A stretch of DNA of 64,000 nucleotides from Microbacterium sp. Clip185 (GTDB taxonomy: Bacteria; Actinomycetota; Actinomycetes; Actinomycetales; Microbacteriaceae), in NCBI RefSeq assembly GCF_028743715.1, contig NZ_CP117996.1, positions 2,480,001-2,544,000 on the forward strand, read 5' to 3'. Positions within the stretch are counted from its first letter, which is position 1, and each line of letters opens with the position of its first letter. Positions 1-7,632 of the stretch are shown piece by piece. Position numbers and translations under genes: made by a program. The notes under the pieces were generated by a model, which saw nothing but the letters and a program-made list of their open reading frames with translations, did no database searches and was not told where the DNA came from.

Positions 1-225
1 GTGCGCGAGCCGGAAGAGACAGAACTGGGAACCGTTCCCGGCGCTCGACTCGTGCCGTTGGCCGCGGTCCTGGAGAATCCCGCTGCGCTCGGCGCCGGGC
101 CCTATGCGGTGGTCTGCAAGGCCGGGATGCGGGCGCACCGCGCCGCCCGCGCCCTCGCGGCAGCGGGAGCCGACGTGGTGGTGCTGGCGGGCGGCATGGA
201 TGCGTGGACCGGAGGGCGCGCATGA
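1..225 (+). CDS. rhodanese domain, C-terminal part (MoeB/ThiF-like), partial
   Basis: This is the 3' end of a gene that begins before the window. The 74 visible residues form the second half of a rhodanese fold: a beta strand, then a CKAGMRAHRAA loop with the sulfur-carrying cysteine at visible residue 39, and a closing VVVLAGGMDAW strand-helix. In actinobacterial molybdopterin loci such a domain commonly forms the tail of a MoeB/ThiF-type adenylyltransferase that activates MoaD. The rest of this Moco cluster follows directly and moeA starts inside its last codons (ATGA overlap at 222-225), which supports that reading. It could also be a stand-alone sulfurtransferase, because the E1-like part lies outside the window. 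Confidence 0.75.
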   Translation: MREPEETELGTVPGARLVPLAAVLENPAALGAGPYAVVCKAGMRAHRAARALAAAGADVVVLAGGMDAWTGGRA

Positions 226-1457
226 GCATCCGCACCGTCGAGGAACAGCTCGCTCTCGTGCTCGCCGAGGTGGCGACGCTACCCTCCGAACGGGTCGCGA
301 CCGCGGCCGCGGCTGGTCGCACGACCGCCGCCCCGGTGCGCGCCGGCGTCGACATCCCGGTGTTCGAGAACTCCGCGATGGACGGTTTCGCGGTGCGCTT
401 CGCCGACGTCCGTGCCGCCACGGATGCCGCACCGAGCCGGTTGCGCGTCGTCGCCGACCTTCCTGCCGGCACAGCCTTCGACCCCGATCTGGGTCCCGGC
501 GAAGCCGCGCGCATCATGACCGGCTCTCCCGTGCCCACCGCTGCCGACACGGTCGTGCCGTTCGAGCACACCGAGGGCGGACTCGACGATTCGCTGGACG
601 AGATCGCCGTGCTCGTTCCTCCGCCGGCACCCGGCGCTCACGTGAGACGACGCGCCTCCGACCTCTCGGCCGGGGATGTGGTGATCGATGCCGGCGTGCT
701 GCTGGGTCCGCTGCAGATCGCGGCGGCCGCGGCGGCGGGGGTCGGCGAGCTCGAGGTGACGCGAGTCCCCCGCGTCGCCGTGATCTCGACCGGTGACGAG
801 CTCGTGGCTCCCGGGCTTCCGCTTCGACGCGGACAGATCCCCGAGTCGAACAGCATCCTGCTGGCCGGCCTCGCCGCAGCCGCGGGCGCCGATGTCGTCC
901 TCCGCGCAAGCGTCGACGACACGGACGCGTCGCTGCTCGCGGTGCTTCGCGACGCGCAGGATGCCGGCGCGGACGTCGTGATCACCTCCGGCGGCGTCAG
1001 CGCGGGCGCGTACGAGGTCGTCAAGAACGCCCTGAGCGGCGATATCGCCTTCCCGAAGGTCGCGATGCAGCCCGGTAAGCCGCAGGGTTTCGGACGCCTC
1101 GCCGCAGGTCCTCTCCTGTTCGCGCTGCCGGGCAACCCCGTCTCGTCCGCCGTGTCGTTCGAGGTGTTCGTGCGCCCGGCTCTGATGCGGATGCTGGGGC
1201 GCGCGGCACTGCACCGCGACGTGATCCGCCTGCCCGCGACCACCGGATGGCGCACACCGCCCGGCCGGCGTCAGTACCTGCCCGCCTCGATCGACCGCTC
1301 CGATGCCACCGGCTGGCGCGTGGGACCCGCGACCGCGGGCGGCTCCGGCTCGCACCTCGCGGGCGGTCTCGCACGCGCCGAGGCATACGCGGTGGTGCCC
1401 GCGGAGGTCGAGGAGGTCCGCGAGGGCGATCTCGTCGATGTCATGCTGATCTCATGA
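222..1457 (+). CDS. moeA: molybdopterin molybdotransferase MoeA
   Basis: Inserts molybdate into adenylylated molybdopterin, the last common step of molybdenum cofactor synthesis, in the cytoplasm. The 411-residue protein has the standard MoeA layout: an N-terminal region with the ENSAMDGFAVR segment, a central MogA-like domain with VAVISTGDELV, SGGVSAGAYEVVK and LPGNPVSSAVSFE motifs, and a C-terminal beta barrel. The ATG at 222 overlaps the preceding stop (ATGA); an in-frame GTG at 204 would add six residues inside the upstream gene and is less likely. moaC starts inside its stop codon, so translation is probably coupled. The gene is needed here by the NarGHI nitrate reductase encoded further on. 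Confidence 0.96.
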   Translation: MSIRTVEEQLALVLAEVATLPSERVATAAAAGRTTAAPVRAGVDIPVFENSAMDGFAVRFADVRAATDAAPSRLRVVADLPAGTAFDPDLGPGEAARIMTGSPVPTAADTVVPFEHTEGGLDDSLDEIAVLVPPPAPGAHVRRRASDLSAGDVVIDAGVLLGPLQIAAAAAAGVGELEVTRVPRVAVISTGDELVAPGLPLRRGQIPESNSILLAGLAAAAGADVVLRASVDDTDASLLAVLRDAQDAGADVVITSGGVSAGAYEVVKNALSGDIAFPKVAMQPGKPQGFGRLAAGPLLFALPGNPVSSAVSFEVFVRPALMRMLGRAALHRDVIRLPATTGWRTPPGRRQYLPASIDRSDATGWRVGPATAGGSGSHLAGGLARAEAYAVVPAEVEEVREGDLVDVMLIS

Positions 1458-1930
1458 GCTTCACCCACCTGGATGCGGCGGGCCACGCCCGCATGGTCGA
1501 CGTCACCGCCAAGCAGCCGACCGTCCGTTCGGCGACGGCCCGCGGCTTCGTGCGCACCTCCGCCGGCATCGTCGCGGCGCTGCGCGATGGCGCGGTCCCC
1601 AAGGGCGATGTGCTGGCCGTCGCCCGCATCGCCGGCATCCAGGCGGCGAAGCGCACTCCCGACCTGCTGCCGCTCGCGCACGTGATCGGCGTGCACGGCG
1701 CCGTCGTCGACCTGCTGGTCGTGGACGACGGCGTCGAGATCGAGGCGACCGTGCGGACGGCCGATCGCACCGGCGTGGAGATGGAAGCACTCACGGCGGT
1801 GAGCGTGGCCGCACTGACCGTGATCGACATGGTCAAGGCGATCGACAAGTCCCCCTCGATCGAGAATGTGCGGATCGTCCGCAAGGAGGGCGGCAAGTCC
1901 GGCACCTGGCAGCGTCCGGGCGAGGCATGA
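1454..1930 (+). CDS. moaC: cyclic pyranopterin monophosphate synthase MoaC
   Basis: Converts the product of MoaA into cyclic pyranopterin monophosphate, the first stable intermediate of molybdopterin synthesis. The 158-residue length is normal for the family. It shows the LPLAHVIGVHG segment (the His of the usual CHP motif is kept, the Cys is Ala), the GVEMEALTAVSVAALTVIDM helix region and the DMVKAIDK motif that carries the catalytic Asp and Lys. The ATG at 1454 overlaps the moeA stop by four bases. moaA itself is not in the window; it probably lies upstream or elsewhere on the chromosome. Confidence 0.95.
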   Translation: MSFTHLDAAGHARMVDVTAKQPTVRSATARGFVRTSAGIVAALRDGAVPKGDVLAVARIAGIQAAKRTPDLLPLAHVIGVHGAVVDLLVVDDGVEIEATVRTADRTGVEMEALTAVSVAALTVIDMVKAIDKSPSIENVRIVRKEGGKSGTWQRPGEA

Positions 1931-2541
1931 CTGACGTACAGGCGATCATCCTGACCGGCGGCCGCGCGTCCCGTCTCGATGGCATCCCCAAGGCGCTCGT
2001 GCGCCTGGAAGGCGCCACTCTGCTGGAGCGGGCGGTCGATGCCGCCCGCACCGCAGGAGCTGCGCCCGTGATCATCGCCGGGCCCGAGGTGGCTCCTGCC
2101 CCCGACGAGGTGCGATGGGTGCGGGAGACCCCTGCCTACACCGGGCCGGCGGCAGCGCTGCACGCCGCGATGTCGCTCGCCTCGGCCGATGCGCCCTGGA
2201 CACTCGTGCTGGCGGTGGATCTCGTTCGCCCCGCCGAGGCGGTCGCCCGCCTGATGGCGGATCGAGAACTGCTGCCCGCCGACACCGACGGCGTCTGTCT
2301 CGGCGATGCCTCCTCCCGTCCGCAATGGCTCACGGGGCTCTACCGCACCGCCGCGCTCGCACGCGGAACCGCATCCCTTGCCGAAGAAGGCAGGGACCAA
2401 CCGGTTCGTCAGATCATGGCAGAGCTCGCGATCGCTGTCGTGCGCGCGCCGGACGAGGTCGTGGCCGACATCGACACGTGGCAGGATCTGCAGGATGCGG
2501 GCGCTGTCGCGCCCAGCATCGAGAAGGAGGAGGACCGATGA
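1927..2541 (+). CDS. mobA: molybdenum cofactor guanylyltransferase-like NTP transferase (MobA)
   Basis: A 204-residue nucleotidyltransferase of the MobA/GlmU type. The N-terminus carries a variant of the nucleotide-binding loop (LTGGRASRLDGIPKALV, where the family usually has GGxSxRMGxDKA). The LVLAVDLV strand stands where MobA proteins hold the metal-binding DxP, and a WLTGLYR segment follows. It probably attaches GMP to Moco to make the guanine dinucleotide form used by NarG. Start and stop overlap both neighbours by four bases, so it is part of a coupled moeA-moaC-mobA-DUF6457-moaD unit. The altered loops leave some doubt about the exact nucleotide used. Confidence 0.88.
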   Translation: MTDVQAIILTGGRASRLDGIPKALVRLEGATLLERAVDAARTAGAAPVIIAGPEVAPAPDEVRWVRETPAYTGPAAALHAAMSLASADAPWTLVLAVDLVRPAEAVARLMADRELLPADTDGVCLGDASSRPQWLTGLYRTAALARGTASLAEEGRDQPVRQIMAELAIAVVRAPDEVVADIDTWQDLQDAGAVAPSIEKEEDR

Positions 2542-2798
2542 GCGAGCACCTTCCGCCGGAGGCTCTGGACGAGTGGGCGGCGCAGATCGCCGAGCGTCTG
2601 GGGCTCACGCCCGAGGACCTACCGATCCCGGCCGTGCTGGATCTGGCGGGCGTGGTCGCGCGCGGCGTCGCGCGTCCCGCAGCGCCCGTGAGCACTTTCG
2701 CGGCGGGGCTGGCGGCCGGACGTGCCGGCGGCTCGGCAGAGGACGTGCGGCGGGCCATCGCCGAGATCGCCGACCTCGTGAACGAACGCGAGGCCTGA
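2538..2798 (+). CDS. DUF6457 small Moco-cluster protein
   Basis: An 86-residue protein, mostly helical and rich in Ala, with acidic ends. It begins with an amphipathic helix (ALDEWAAQIAERLGL), then a short proline segment, an LDLAGVVARGVARPAAPVSTF core and a C-terminal AEIADLV helix. This pattern is that of the small domain found next to, or fused to, MobA in actinobacterial molybdenum cofactor loci. Here it is a separate gene that overlaps mobA by four bases and moaD by one base. Its biochemical role is unknown; a helper role for MobA is inferred only from gene order and the fused versions. Confidence 0.8.
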   Translation: MSEHLPPEALDEWAAQIAERLGLTPEDLPIPAVLDLAGVVARGVARPAAPVSTFAAGLAAGRAGGSAEDVRRAIAEIADLVNEREA

Positions 2799-3031
2799 TG
2801 GCGCACGTGCGCTACTTCGCCGCTGCCGAGGAGCTCGCCGGGCGCGCCGAGGAACACCGCACGGAGGCGACGGTCGGAGACCTCCGTCGTGCTCTCGCCG
2901 AGGAACGCCCGGGACTCGGCGGCATCCTGCCGCGCTGCGCCGTGCTGGTCGCCGGGGCGCGACGTGACGACGATGCGCCACTGGATGCCGACACCGTCGT
3001 CGACGTGCTCCCGCCCTTCGCCGGCGGCTGA
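2798..3031 (+). CDS. moaD: molybdopterin synthase sulfur carrier subunit MoaD
   Basis: A 77-residue ubiquitin-like protein that carries sulfur as a C-terminal thiocarboxylate to MoaE. It starts with a beta strand (MAHVRYFAAAEELAG) and ends in VVDVLPPFAGG, with the obligatory Gly-Gly tail. The ATG at 2798 shares its A with the preceding TGA. It faces moaE, whose stop codon lies two bases beyond, so the two synthase subunits are encoded convergently rather than in one transcript, which is unusual but does not prevent complex formation. The rhodanese-ended protein at the window start is the likely sulfur donor system. Confidence 0.93.
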   Translation: MAHVRYFAAAEELAGRAEEHRTEATVGDLRRALAEERPGLGGILPRCAVLVAGARRDDDAPLDADTVVDVLPPFAGG

Positions 3032-3033
3032 GC

Positions 3034-3459
3034 TCAGCCGCCCAGGCCTTTCCAGGCCGTCGTCCCGTCGGACTCGACCTGGCGCTTCCACACCGGCAGC
3101 TCTCGTTTGATCTGCTCGATCACCTCGCGGCATACCGTGAAGGCCGCGTCCCGGTGTCCGGAGGCGACGGCGATGACGACCGCGGCGTCGCCGACCTCCA
3201 GCCGGCCGATGCGGTGGCTGACGGCGACGAGCGCACCGGTGTCACCGATGGCCTGCTCGGCGATCCGACGCAGGAACTGCTCCGCATCCGGGTGGGCCGA
3301 ATACTCGAGGGCCACGACCGCGGTGCGCGCGTCGGGGTCGTTATCGCGCACACGACCCACGAACGTGGTGAGCGCGCCGGATGCGGCGTCGTCCACGGCG
3401 GCGAGGTGCGCGTCGAGATCGAGGGGCTCGACGCTCACGCGTGCGATGACGACGGGCAT
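3034..3459 (-). CDS. moaE: molybdopterin synthase catalytic subunit MoaE
   Basis: With MoaD it forms molybdopterin synthase, adding the two dithiolene sulfurs to cyclic pyranopterin monophosphate. The 141-residue protein has the family's GALTTFVGRVRD segment, VVALEYSAHPDAE, the VSHRIGRLEVGDAAVVIAV strand pair, SGHRDAAF and the C-terminal PVWKRQVESDGTTAWKG motif with the catalytic lysines. The start is the ATG at 3457-3459, overlapping the mog stop as TGATG; an upstream extension would run inside mog and is rejected. It is transcribed with mog from the - strand. Confidence 0.95.
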   Translation of the reverse strand: MPVVIARVSVEPLDLDAHLAAVDDAASGALTTFVGRVRDNDPDARTAVVALEYSAHPDAEQFLRRIAEQAIGDTGALVAVSHRIGRLEVGDAAVVIAVASGHRDAAFTVCREVIEQIKRELPVWKRQVESDGTTAWKGLGG

Positions 3460-3932
3460 CAGTGATCTCCTCCGGCGAGCTGGTCGATGACGTGGTCGGC
3501 GACGGCGAGGATCAGCGGCATGCCCTCCGCGACCGCCGCAGGCTTGCCCGGCAGATTGACGATGAACGCGCCACGCGCGGTTCCGGCCAGACCACGGGTG
3601 AGCAGCGCCGCAGGCTTGCTCTCGCCCCCGCGCCGACGCAGCTCCTCCGCGATGCCCGGCAGCTCCCGCTCGATCACGCGTGCGCTCGCCTCGGGGGTCT
3701 GATCCCGAGGCGACACACCGGTGCCCCCCGAGGTGACGATGAGCTGCGCTCCCTCGGCGAGAGCCGCGCGCAGTGCGCTCTCGACGCTGTCGACGCCGTC
3801 CGCGACGACACGAGCCGGCGCGCACTCCCACCCCGCGGCGCGCAGTTGCGCGACCGCGACGGGTCCGGATGCGTCCTCGCGCTCGCCGGCGGCGGACCGA
3901 TCAGACACGGTGATGACGGCGGCCAGACGCAT
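3459..3932 (-). CDS. mog: molybdopterin adenylyltransferase (MogA/MoaB family)
   Basis: Adenylates molybdopterin before MoeA inserts molybdate. The 157-residue protein shows the MPT-binding fold: AAVITVSDRSAAGERED at the N-terminus, LIVTSGGTGVSPRDQTPEA with the conserved TSGGTG loop, and VNLPGKPAAVAEG near the end. The promoter is probably leaderless: a TAGGCT -10 box (bases 3940-3945) sits seven bases upstream of the ATG, with no ribosome binding site between. moaE follows in a TGATG overlap. It could equally be named moaB; the two names cover the same activity in many bacteria. Confidence 0.92.
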   Translation of the reverse strand: MRLAAVITVSDRSAAGEREDASGPVAVAQLRAAGWECAPARVVADGVDSVESALRAALAEGAQLIVTSGGTGVSPRDQTPEASARVIERELPGIAEELRRRGGESKPAALLTRGLAGTARGAFIVNLPGKPAAVAEGMPLILAVADHVIDQLAGGDH

Positions 3933-3954
3933 ACCGGTCAGCCTACGACGCGTC

Positions 3955-5487
3955 TCAGAGCTCGCGCGCCTCGGCGGCCGCGATGATGTGCTCGGCCATG
4001 CCGCGGAAGACGAAGCCGTGGAACGGCAGGACCGCGAGCCAGTACAGGCGGCCGCTGAGCCCGCGCGGGAAGAACACCGCCCGCTGGTCGTAGCGCGATC
4101 CGGTGCCCTCGGGCGTCACCGACAGTTCGAGCCACGCGAGCCCCGGCACCTTCATCTCGGCGCGCAGCCGCAGCATCCGCCCGGGATCGACGGCCTCCAC
4201 GCGCCAGAAGTCGATCGCGTCCCCGACGGCGACGCGAGTGCGGCTGCGCCGGCCGCGGCGCAGGCCGACGCCTCCGACGGCACGGTCCATCCATCCGCGC
4301 ACGGCCCAGAGGATCGGCGTGGAGTACCAGCCGTTCTCACCGCCGATGCCCGCCACGACGCTCCAGAGATCCTCGGGGGATGCGGTGGTCACGGCGCTGC
4401 GCGCGTCGGTGTAGACCGTGCGCCCCGCCCACTCCGGGTCGCTCGGCAGCGGATCGCTGGGGACACCCGAGACTTCGGCGTCCTGCCAGCTCGTCTCGAT
4501 GTCGTCGGCGTCCACGCGCCCCAGCGCGAGCTGCACGGCCCGCCGGTAGGACGTGAGTCCACCCTCGGGCGGCGGGATGACCTCGTCGATCGCGCGGTCC
4601 TTGATGACGCACTCGTTCTGCAGGGAGGCGATGAGGGGGCGGGCGATCGAGCGGGGCACCGGCGTCACGACGTTCACCCAGTGCGAGGCCAACCCCGGTG
4701 TCAGCACCGGCAAGGGCGCGATGGGGCGTTGCGGCAGGCCCGCCTCCACCGCGTAGCCGTTCATCATCTGGCCGTAACGGGGCGCGTCGGGTCCGCCGAT
4801 GTCGAGCGCGCGGTTGACGTCGGGCGCGAGACGGGCCGCCCCCAGCAGGTAGTACAGGACGTCGCGCACCGCGATCGGCTGCACACGGTTGCGCACCCAC
4901 TTGGGCGCCGGCATGTACGGCAGCACCTCGGTGAGATGGCGGATCATCTCGAAGGATGCGGAACCCGAGCCGATGACGATGCCCGCCTGGAGCACGGCGG
5001 TCGGGACCGGGCTGTCGAGGAACACCTCGCCCACCGCGACCCGGCTCGCGAGGTGCGGCGACAGCGGCACGCCCTCGGGGTGCAGCGCCCCCAGGTACAC
5101 GAGACGCGAGACGGATGCGGCGGCGGCCGCATCCGCGACCGTCCGCGCGGCGGCGAGGTCGGTGTCTTCGAACCCCTTGCCCTGCCCCATCGAGTGCACG
5201 AGGTAGTACACGACATCGACCCCGTCGCAGGCTTCGCCCATGGCTTCGGGGTCGGTGACGGAGCCCTCGACGATCTCCACGTCGCTCCCCCACGACAGGG
5301 CTCGCACGCGCTCGCCGTCACGGGAGAGCACGCGCACCCGGTAGCCCGCCGCCAGCAGGCGCGGGGTGAGCCGCCCGCCGATGTACCCGGTCGCACCCAG
5401 CACCAACACGAGCGGCGTCGTGCCGTCCTCGCGGTTCGGCGCGCGCAGGGCGGGCTCGTGCCCGGTGGGCGAGGAGAGCGTCGTCAT
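3955..5487 (-). CDS. SDR-type NAD(P)-binding oxidoreductase with C-terminal DUF2867-like domain
   Basis: A 510-residue two-domain protein. Residues about 25-300 are an extended SDR/NmrA-like Rossmann fold: LVLGATGYIGGRL (dinucleotide loop), LVYLGALHP, and an AVLQAGIVIGSGSASFEMIRHL segment. Residues about 330-510 match the START-like DUF2867 domain (ENGWYSTPILWAVRGWMDR, FWRVEAVDPGRMLRLRAEM, PRGLSGRLYWLAVLPFHGFVF). Proteins of this layout are annotated as NAD(P)H-binding or DUF2867 proteins with no proven substrate; lipid or quinone-like substrates are conceivable. A TACCCT box at 5494-5499 lies six bases before the ATG, so it is probably leaderless. It is transcribed away from the regulator at 5574. 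Confidence 0.82.
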   Translation of the reverse strand: MTTLSSPTGHEPALRAPNREDGTTPLVLVLGATGYIGGRLTPRLLAAGYRVRVLSRDGERVRALSWGSDVEIVEGSVTDPEAMGEACDGVDVVYYLVHSMGQGKGFEDTDLAAARTVADAAAAASVSRLVYLGALHPEGVPLSPHLASRVAVGEVFLDSPVPTAVLQAGIVIGSGSASFEMIRHLTEVLPYMPAPKWVRNRVQPIAVRDVLYYLLGAARLAPDVNRALDIGGPDAPRYGQMMNGYAVEAGLPQRPIAPLPVLTPGLASHWVNVVTPVPRSIARPLIASLQNECVIKDRAIDEVIPPPEGGLTSYRRAVQLALGRVDADDIETSWQDAEVSGVPSDPLPSDPEWAGRTVYTDARSAVTTASPEDLWSVVAGIGGENGWYSTPILWAVRGWMDRAVGGVGLRRGRRSRTRVAVGDAIDFWRVEAVDPGRMLRLRAEMKVPGLAWLELSVTPEGTGSRYDQRAVFFPRGLSGRLYWLAVLPFHGFVFRGMAEHIIAAAEAREL

Positions 5488-5573
5488 GCTGCGAGGGTAG
5501 GCCTACTCACCCCGGGCGCGACCGGCTCTTGACAGGCCCAGCGCAGAAGGCGCCTGGGCGGCATACTGGGGGC

Positions 5574-6200
5574 ATGGCTCGCCGGGTGGACAGTTTCCGT
5601 GGTCTTGCTCAGGCCAGCAGGCTCCGGGTGCTCGGTGTCGTGCTGGAGGAGCCCGGTCTCGCCCTCGCCGACATCGCCGAACGCACCGGCCTGCACGAGA
5701 ACACCCTGCGCGATCACGTGCGAGTTCTCGAGGACCAGGGCTTCCTCGACTCCGAGCTGGAGCATCGCGGCACCCGCGGACGCCCTCGCCGGCTGTACCG
5801 GGTCGTGAGCCCCGAGACCTCGCATCCGCTCGCGCAGCGGCGGATCGAGATCGCGAAGCAGCACGGCGATCTGCTGCGGCGGATGGTAGGCGATGAAAGC
5901 GCGCTCGACGAAGAGAGCCTGCACCAGCTGGACGCCCTGTACGAGCATCTCGACGATGTCGGGCTGACCCCGGACCTGGACGAGCAGGAGCTCACCGTCA
6001 CCCTCGTTCCGTGCCCCTTCCATGAACTCGTGGATGAGAATCGCGAGGTCGTGTGCCAGGTACACGAAGCCCTCATCCGCAACGTGCTCGAGCGGGCCGG
6101 CGGGCCGATCGGCCTCGATCGGCTCTTGCCGTACACCACGACGCACACCTGTCGCGTCGTGCTCTCGCACGGTCGGGGCTGCGACGGCGCACCGGAGTAA
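5574..6200 (+). CDS. SufR-like HTH transcriptional regulator with Cys/His cluster
   Basis: A 208-residue regulator. Residues 8-80 form a winged helix (SRLRVLGVVLEEPGLALADIA, then NTLRDHVRVLEDQGFLDS and a GRPRRLYRV wing). The C-terminal half carries CPFH (Cys147, His150), CQVH (Cys161, His164), and Cys193, His199 and Cys203. The spacing resembles the iron-sulfur ligands of SufR-type repressors. It sits just upstream of narK-narGHJI on the same strand, so control of nitrate respiration by oxygen, NO or Fe-S status is a reasonable inference. The start is the ATG at 5574; a CATACT -10 box at 5562-5567 lies six bases before it (leaderless). Metal content and target are not proven. Confidence 0.8.
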   Translation: MARRVDSFRGLAQASRLRVLGVVLEEPGLALADIAERTGLHENTLRDHVRVLEDQGFLDSELEHRGTRGRPRRLYRVVSPETSHPLAQRRIEIAKQHGDLLRRMVGDESALDEESLHQLDALYEHLDDVGLTPDLDEQELTVTLVPCPFHELVDENREVVCQVHEALIRNVLERAGGPIGLDRLLPYTTTHTCRVVLSHGRGCDGAPE

Positions 6201-6288
6201 TTTCCACGGTGAACGCCTTCGACATCGGTTGAGGACACGGTCATCCTGAAGCAGTCGAGCATGAATCGCCGCGCTCCAGGAGGCCACG

Positions 6289-7602
6289 ATGACGACGGCT
6301 ACGGGACGATCCCTCGCGAAGGATCTGTCGAACTGGGATCCTGAGAATCCCGCCACGTGGGACCCCAAGCGCGCGTGGATCACGCTCACCATCACGACCT
6401 ACACGATGTTCGTGAGCTTTGCCACGTGGTACGTCGTCAGCGCCGTCGCCCCGCGCTTGAACGACATCGGCTTCGCCCTCGATGCGACGCAGCTGTACTG
6501 GCTGGTCGCGATCCCGGGGTTGTCCGCGGGCCTTCTGCGGATGGTGTTCATGTTCCTGCCGCCCGTCCTGGGATCGCGCACTCTCGTGACGCTCTCGGCC
6601 CTGCTGCTGCTCATCCCCCTGCTCGGGTGGACCTTCGTCGTGCGCGACAACACGACACCCTTCCCGATCCTGCTCGCCCTCGCGTTCGCGGCGGGCATCG
6701 GCGGCGGAACGTTCTCGGGGTTCATGCCCTCCACGAGCTACTACTTCCCCAAGCGGCTGTCGGGAACGGCGCTGGGTCTGCAGGCGGGCCTCGGCAACTT
6801 CGGGATCTCGTTCATCCAGCTGCTGACCCCGTGGATCGTGGGCTTCGGTCTCTTCGGCACCGCAGCGCTCGCCCCCGAGATCGACAACTCGGGGGAGCTC
6901 GTCTGGCTGCACAACGGCGGACTCGTCCTCGTGCCGTGGGTACTGGCCGCCGCGGCGGCCGCGTTCATCTACATCCGTCGCGTTCCCATCACCGCGAACT
7001 TCCGCGAACAGATGGACATCTTCCGTCTCAAGCACACTTGGATCCAGACGACGCTCTACGTCATGGGATTCGGGCTGTTCTCCGGGCTGAGCGCCCAGAC
7101 CGGACTCATGATCAACCAGTTGTTCGGCTCGTTCCCCGACGCTCCGAACCCGCTGGCCGTGATCTTCATCGGCCCGGCGCTGGGAGCGCTCGTGCGCGCC
7201 GCGAGCGGCCCGCTGTGCGACCGGTTCGGCGGGGGGATCTTCACCCTCATCGGCGGAATCGGGATGTTGGCCGGATGCGTCGTCGTGCTGTTCTTCCTCG
7301 CTCCCACCTCCGCAGCGGACTTCGGCGGCTTCTTCACCGGCATCCTGCTGATCTTCTTCTTCTCCGGGCTCGTCAACGCCGGGACCTTCAAGCAGATGCC
7401 GACGATCTTCCCCAAGCGGCAGGCCGGTGGAGCGATCGGCTGGACAGCCTCGGTCGCCGCTTTCGGCCCGTTCTTCGTCGGCGTCCTGCTCTCCACGATC
7501 GGCGTCGTCGCCTTCTTCGCCTGGTCGGTGTTCCTGTGCACCGTGTGCATCGGCCTCACCTGGTACTACTACGTCCGCCCTGGCGCCGAAGCCAAGAGCT
7601 GA
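6289..7602 (+). CDS. narK: nitrate/nitrite MFS transporter NarK
   Basis: A 437-residue, 12-helix major facilitator that exchanges nitrate and nitrite across the membrane. It has the family's nitrate signature (AGLGNFGISF in helix 5 and GGAIGWTASVAAFGPFF in helix 11) and the SGFMPSTSYYFPKRLSGTA stretch after helix 4. A strong AGGAGG ribosome binding site precedes the ATG at 6289. narG begins 30 bases after its stop, so narK leads the narKGHJI operon. The 88 bases upstream hold no clear sigma-type promoter that I could identify. Confidence 0.96.
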   Translation: MTTATGRSLAKDLSNWDPENPATWDPKRAWITLTITTYTMFVSFATWYVVSAVAPRLNDIGFALDATQLYWLVAIPGLSAGLLRMVFMFLPPVLGSRTLVTLSALLLLIPLLGWTFVVRDNTTPFPILLALAFAAGIGGGTFSGFMPSTSYYFPKRLSGTALGLQAGLGNFGISFIQLLTPWIVGFGLFGTAALAPEIDNSGELVWLHNGGLVLVPWVLAAAAAAFIYIRRVPITANFREQMDIFRLKHTWIQTTLYVMGFGLFSGLSAQTGLMINQLFGSFPDAPNPLAVIFIGPALGALVRAASGPLCDRFGGGIFTLIGGIGMLAGCVVVLFFLAPTSAADFGGFFTGILLIFFFSGLVNAGTFKQMPTIFPKRQAGGAIGWTASVAAFGPFFVGVLLSTIGVVAFFAWSVFLCTVCIGLTWYYYVRPGAEAKS

Positions 7603-7632
7603 CTCGATCCCCCATCCGAAAGAAGCCCCACC

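Noticed and set aside
204..221. GTG at 204 as the moeA start
   Set aside because: The ATG at 222 gives the usual MoeA N-terminus and the typical four-base overlap; the extra six residues lie in the previous gene.
1..225. A complete small rhodanese gene starting at base 1
   Set aside because: The first base is within an open frame and the fold lacks its N-terminal half, so the gene is truncated by the window edge.
3721..5532. 603-residue + strand frame opposite the SDR-type gene
   Set aside because: Antisense shadow; no start signal or domain, while the - strand has clear Rossmann and DUF2867-like motifs.
5528..5567. TTGACA as the -35 box of the SufR-like gene
   Set aside because: It is 28 bases from the CATACT box, too far for a standard promoter; the segment between is a weak inverted repeat (GCCCAGCGC/GCGCCTGGGC) that I could not interpret safely.
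6201..6288. FNR- or SufR-type operator before narK
   Set aside because: No clear inverted repeat or known box could be found by eye in these 88 bases.
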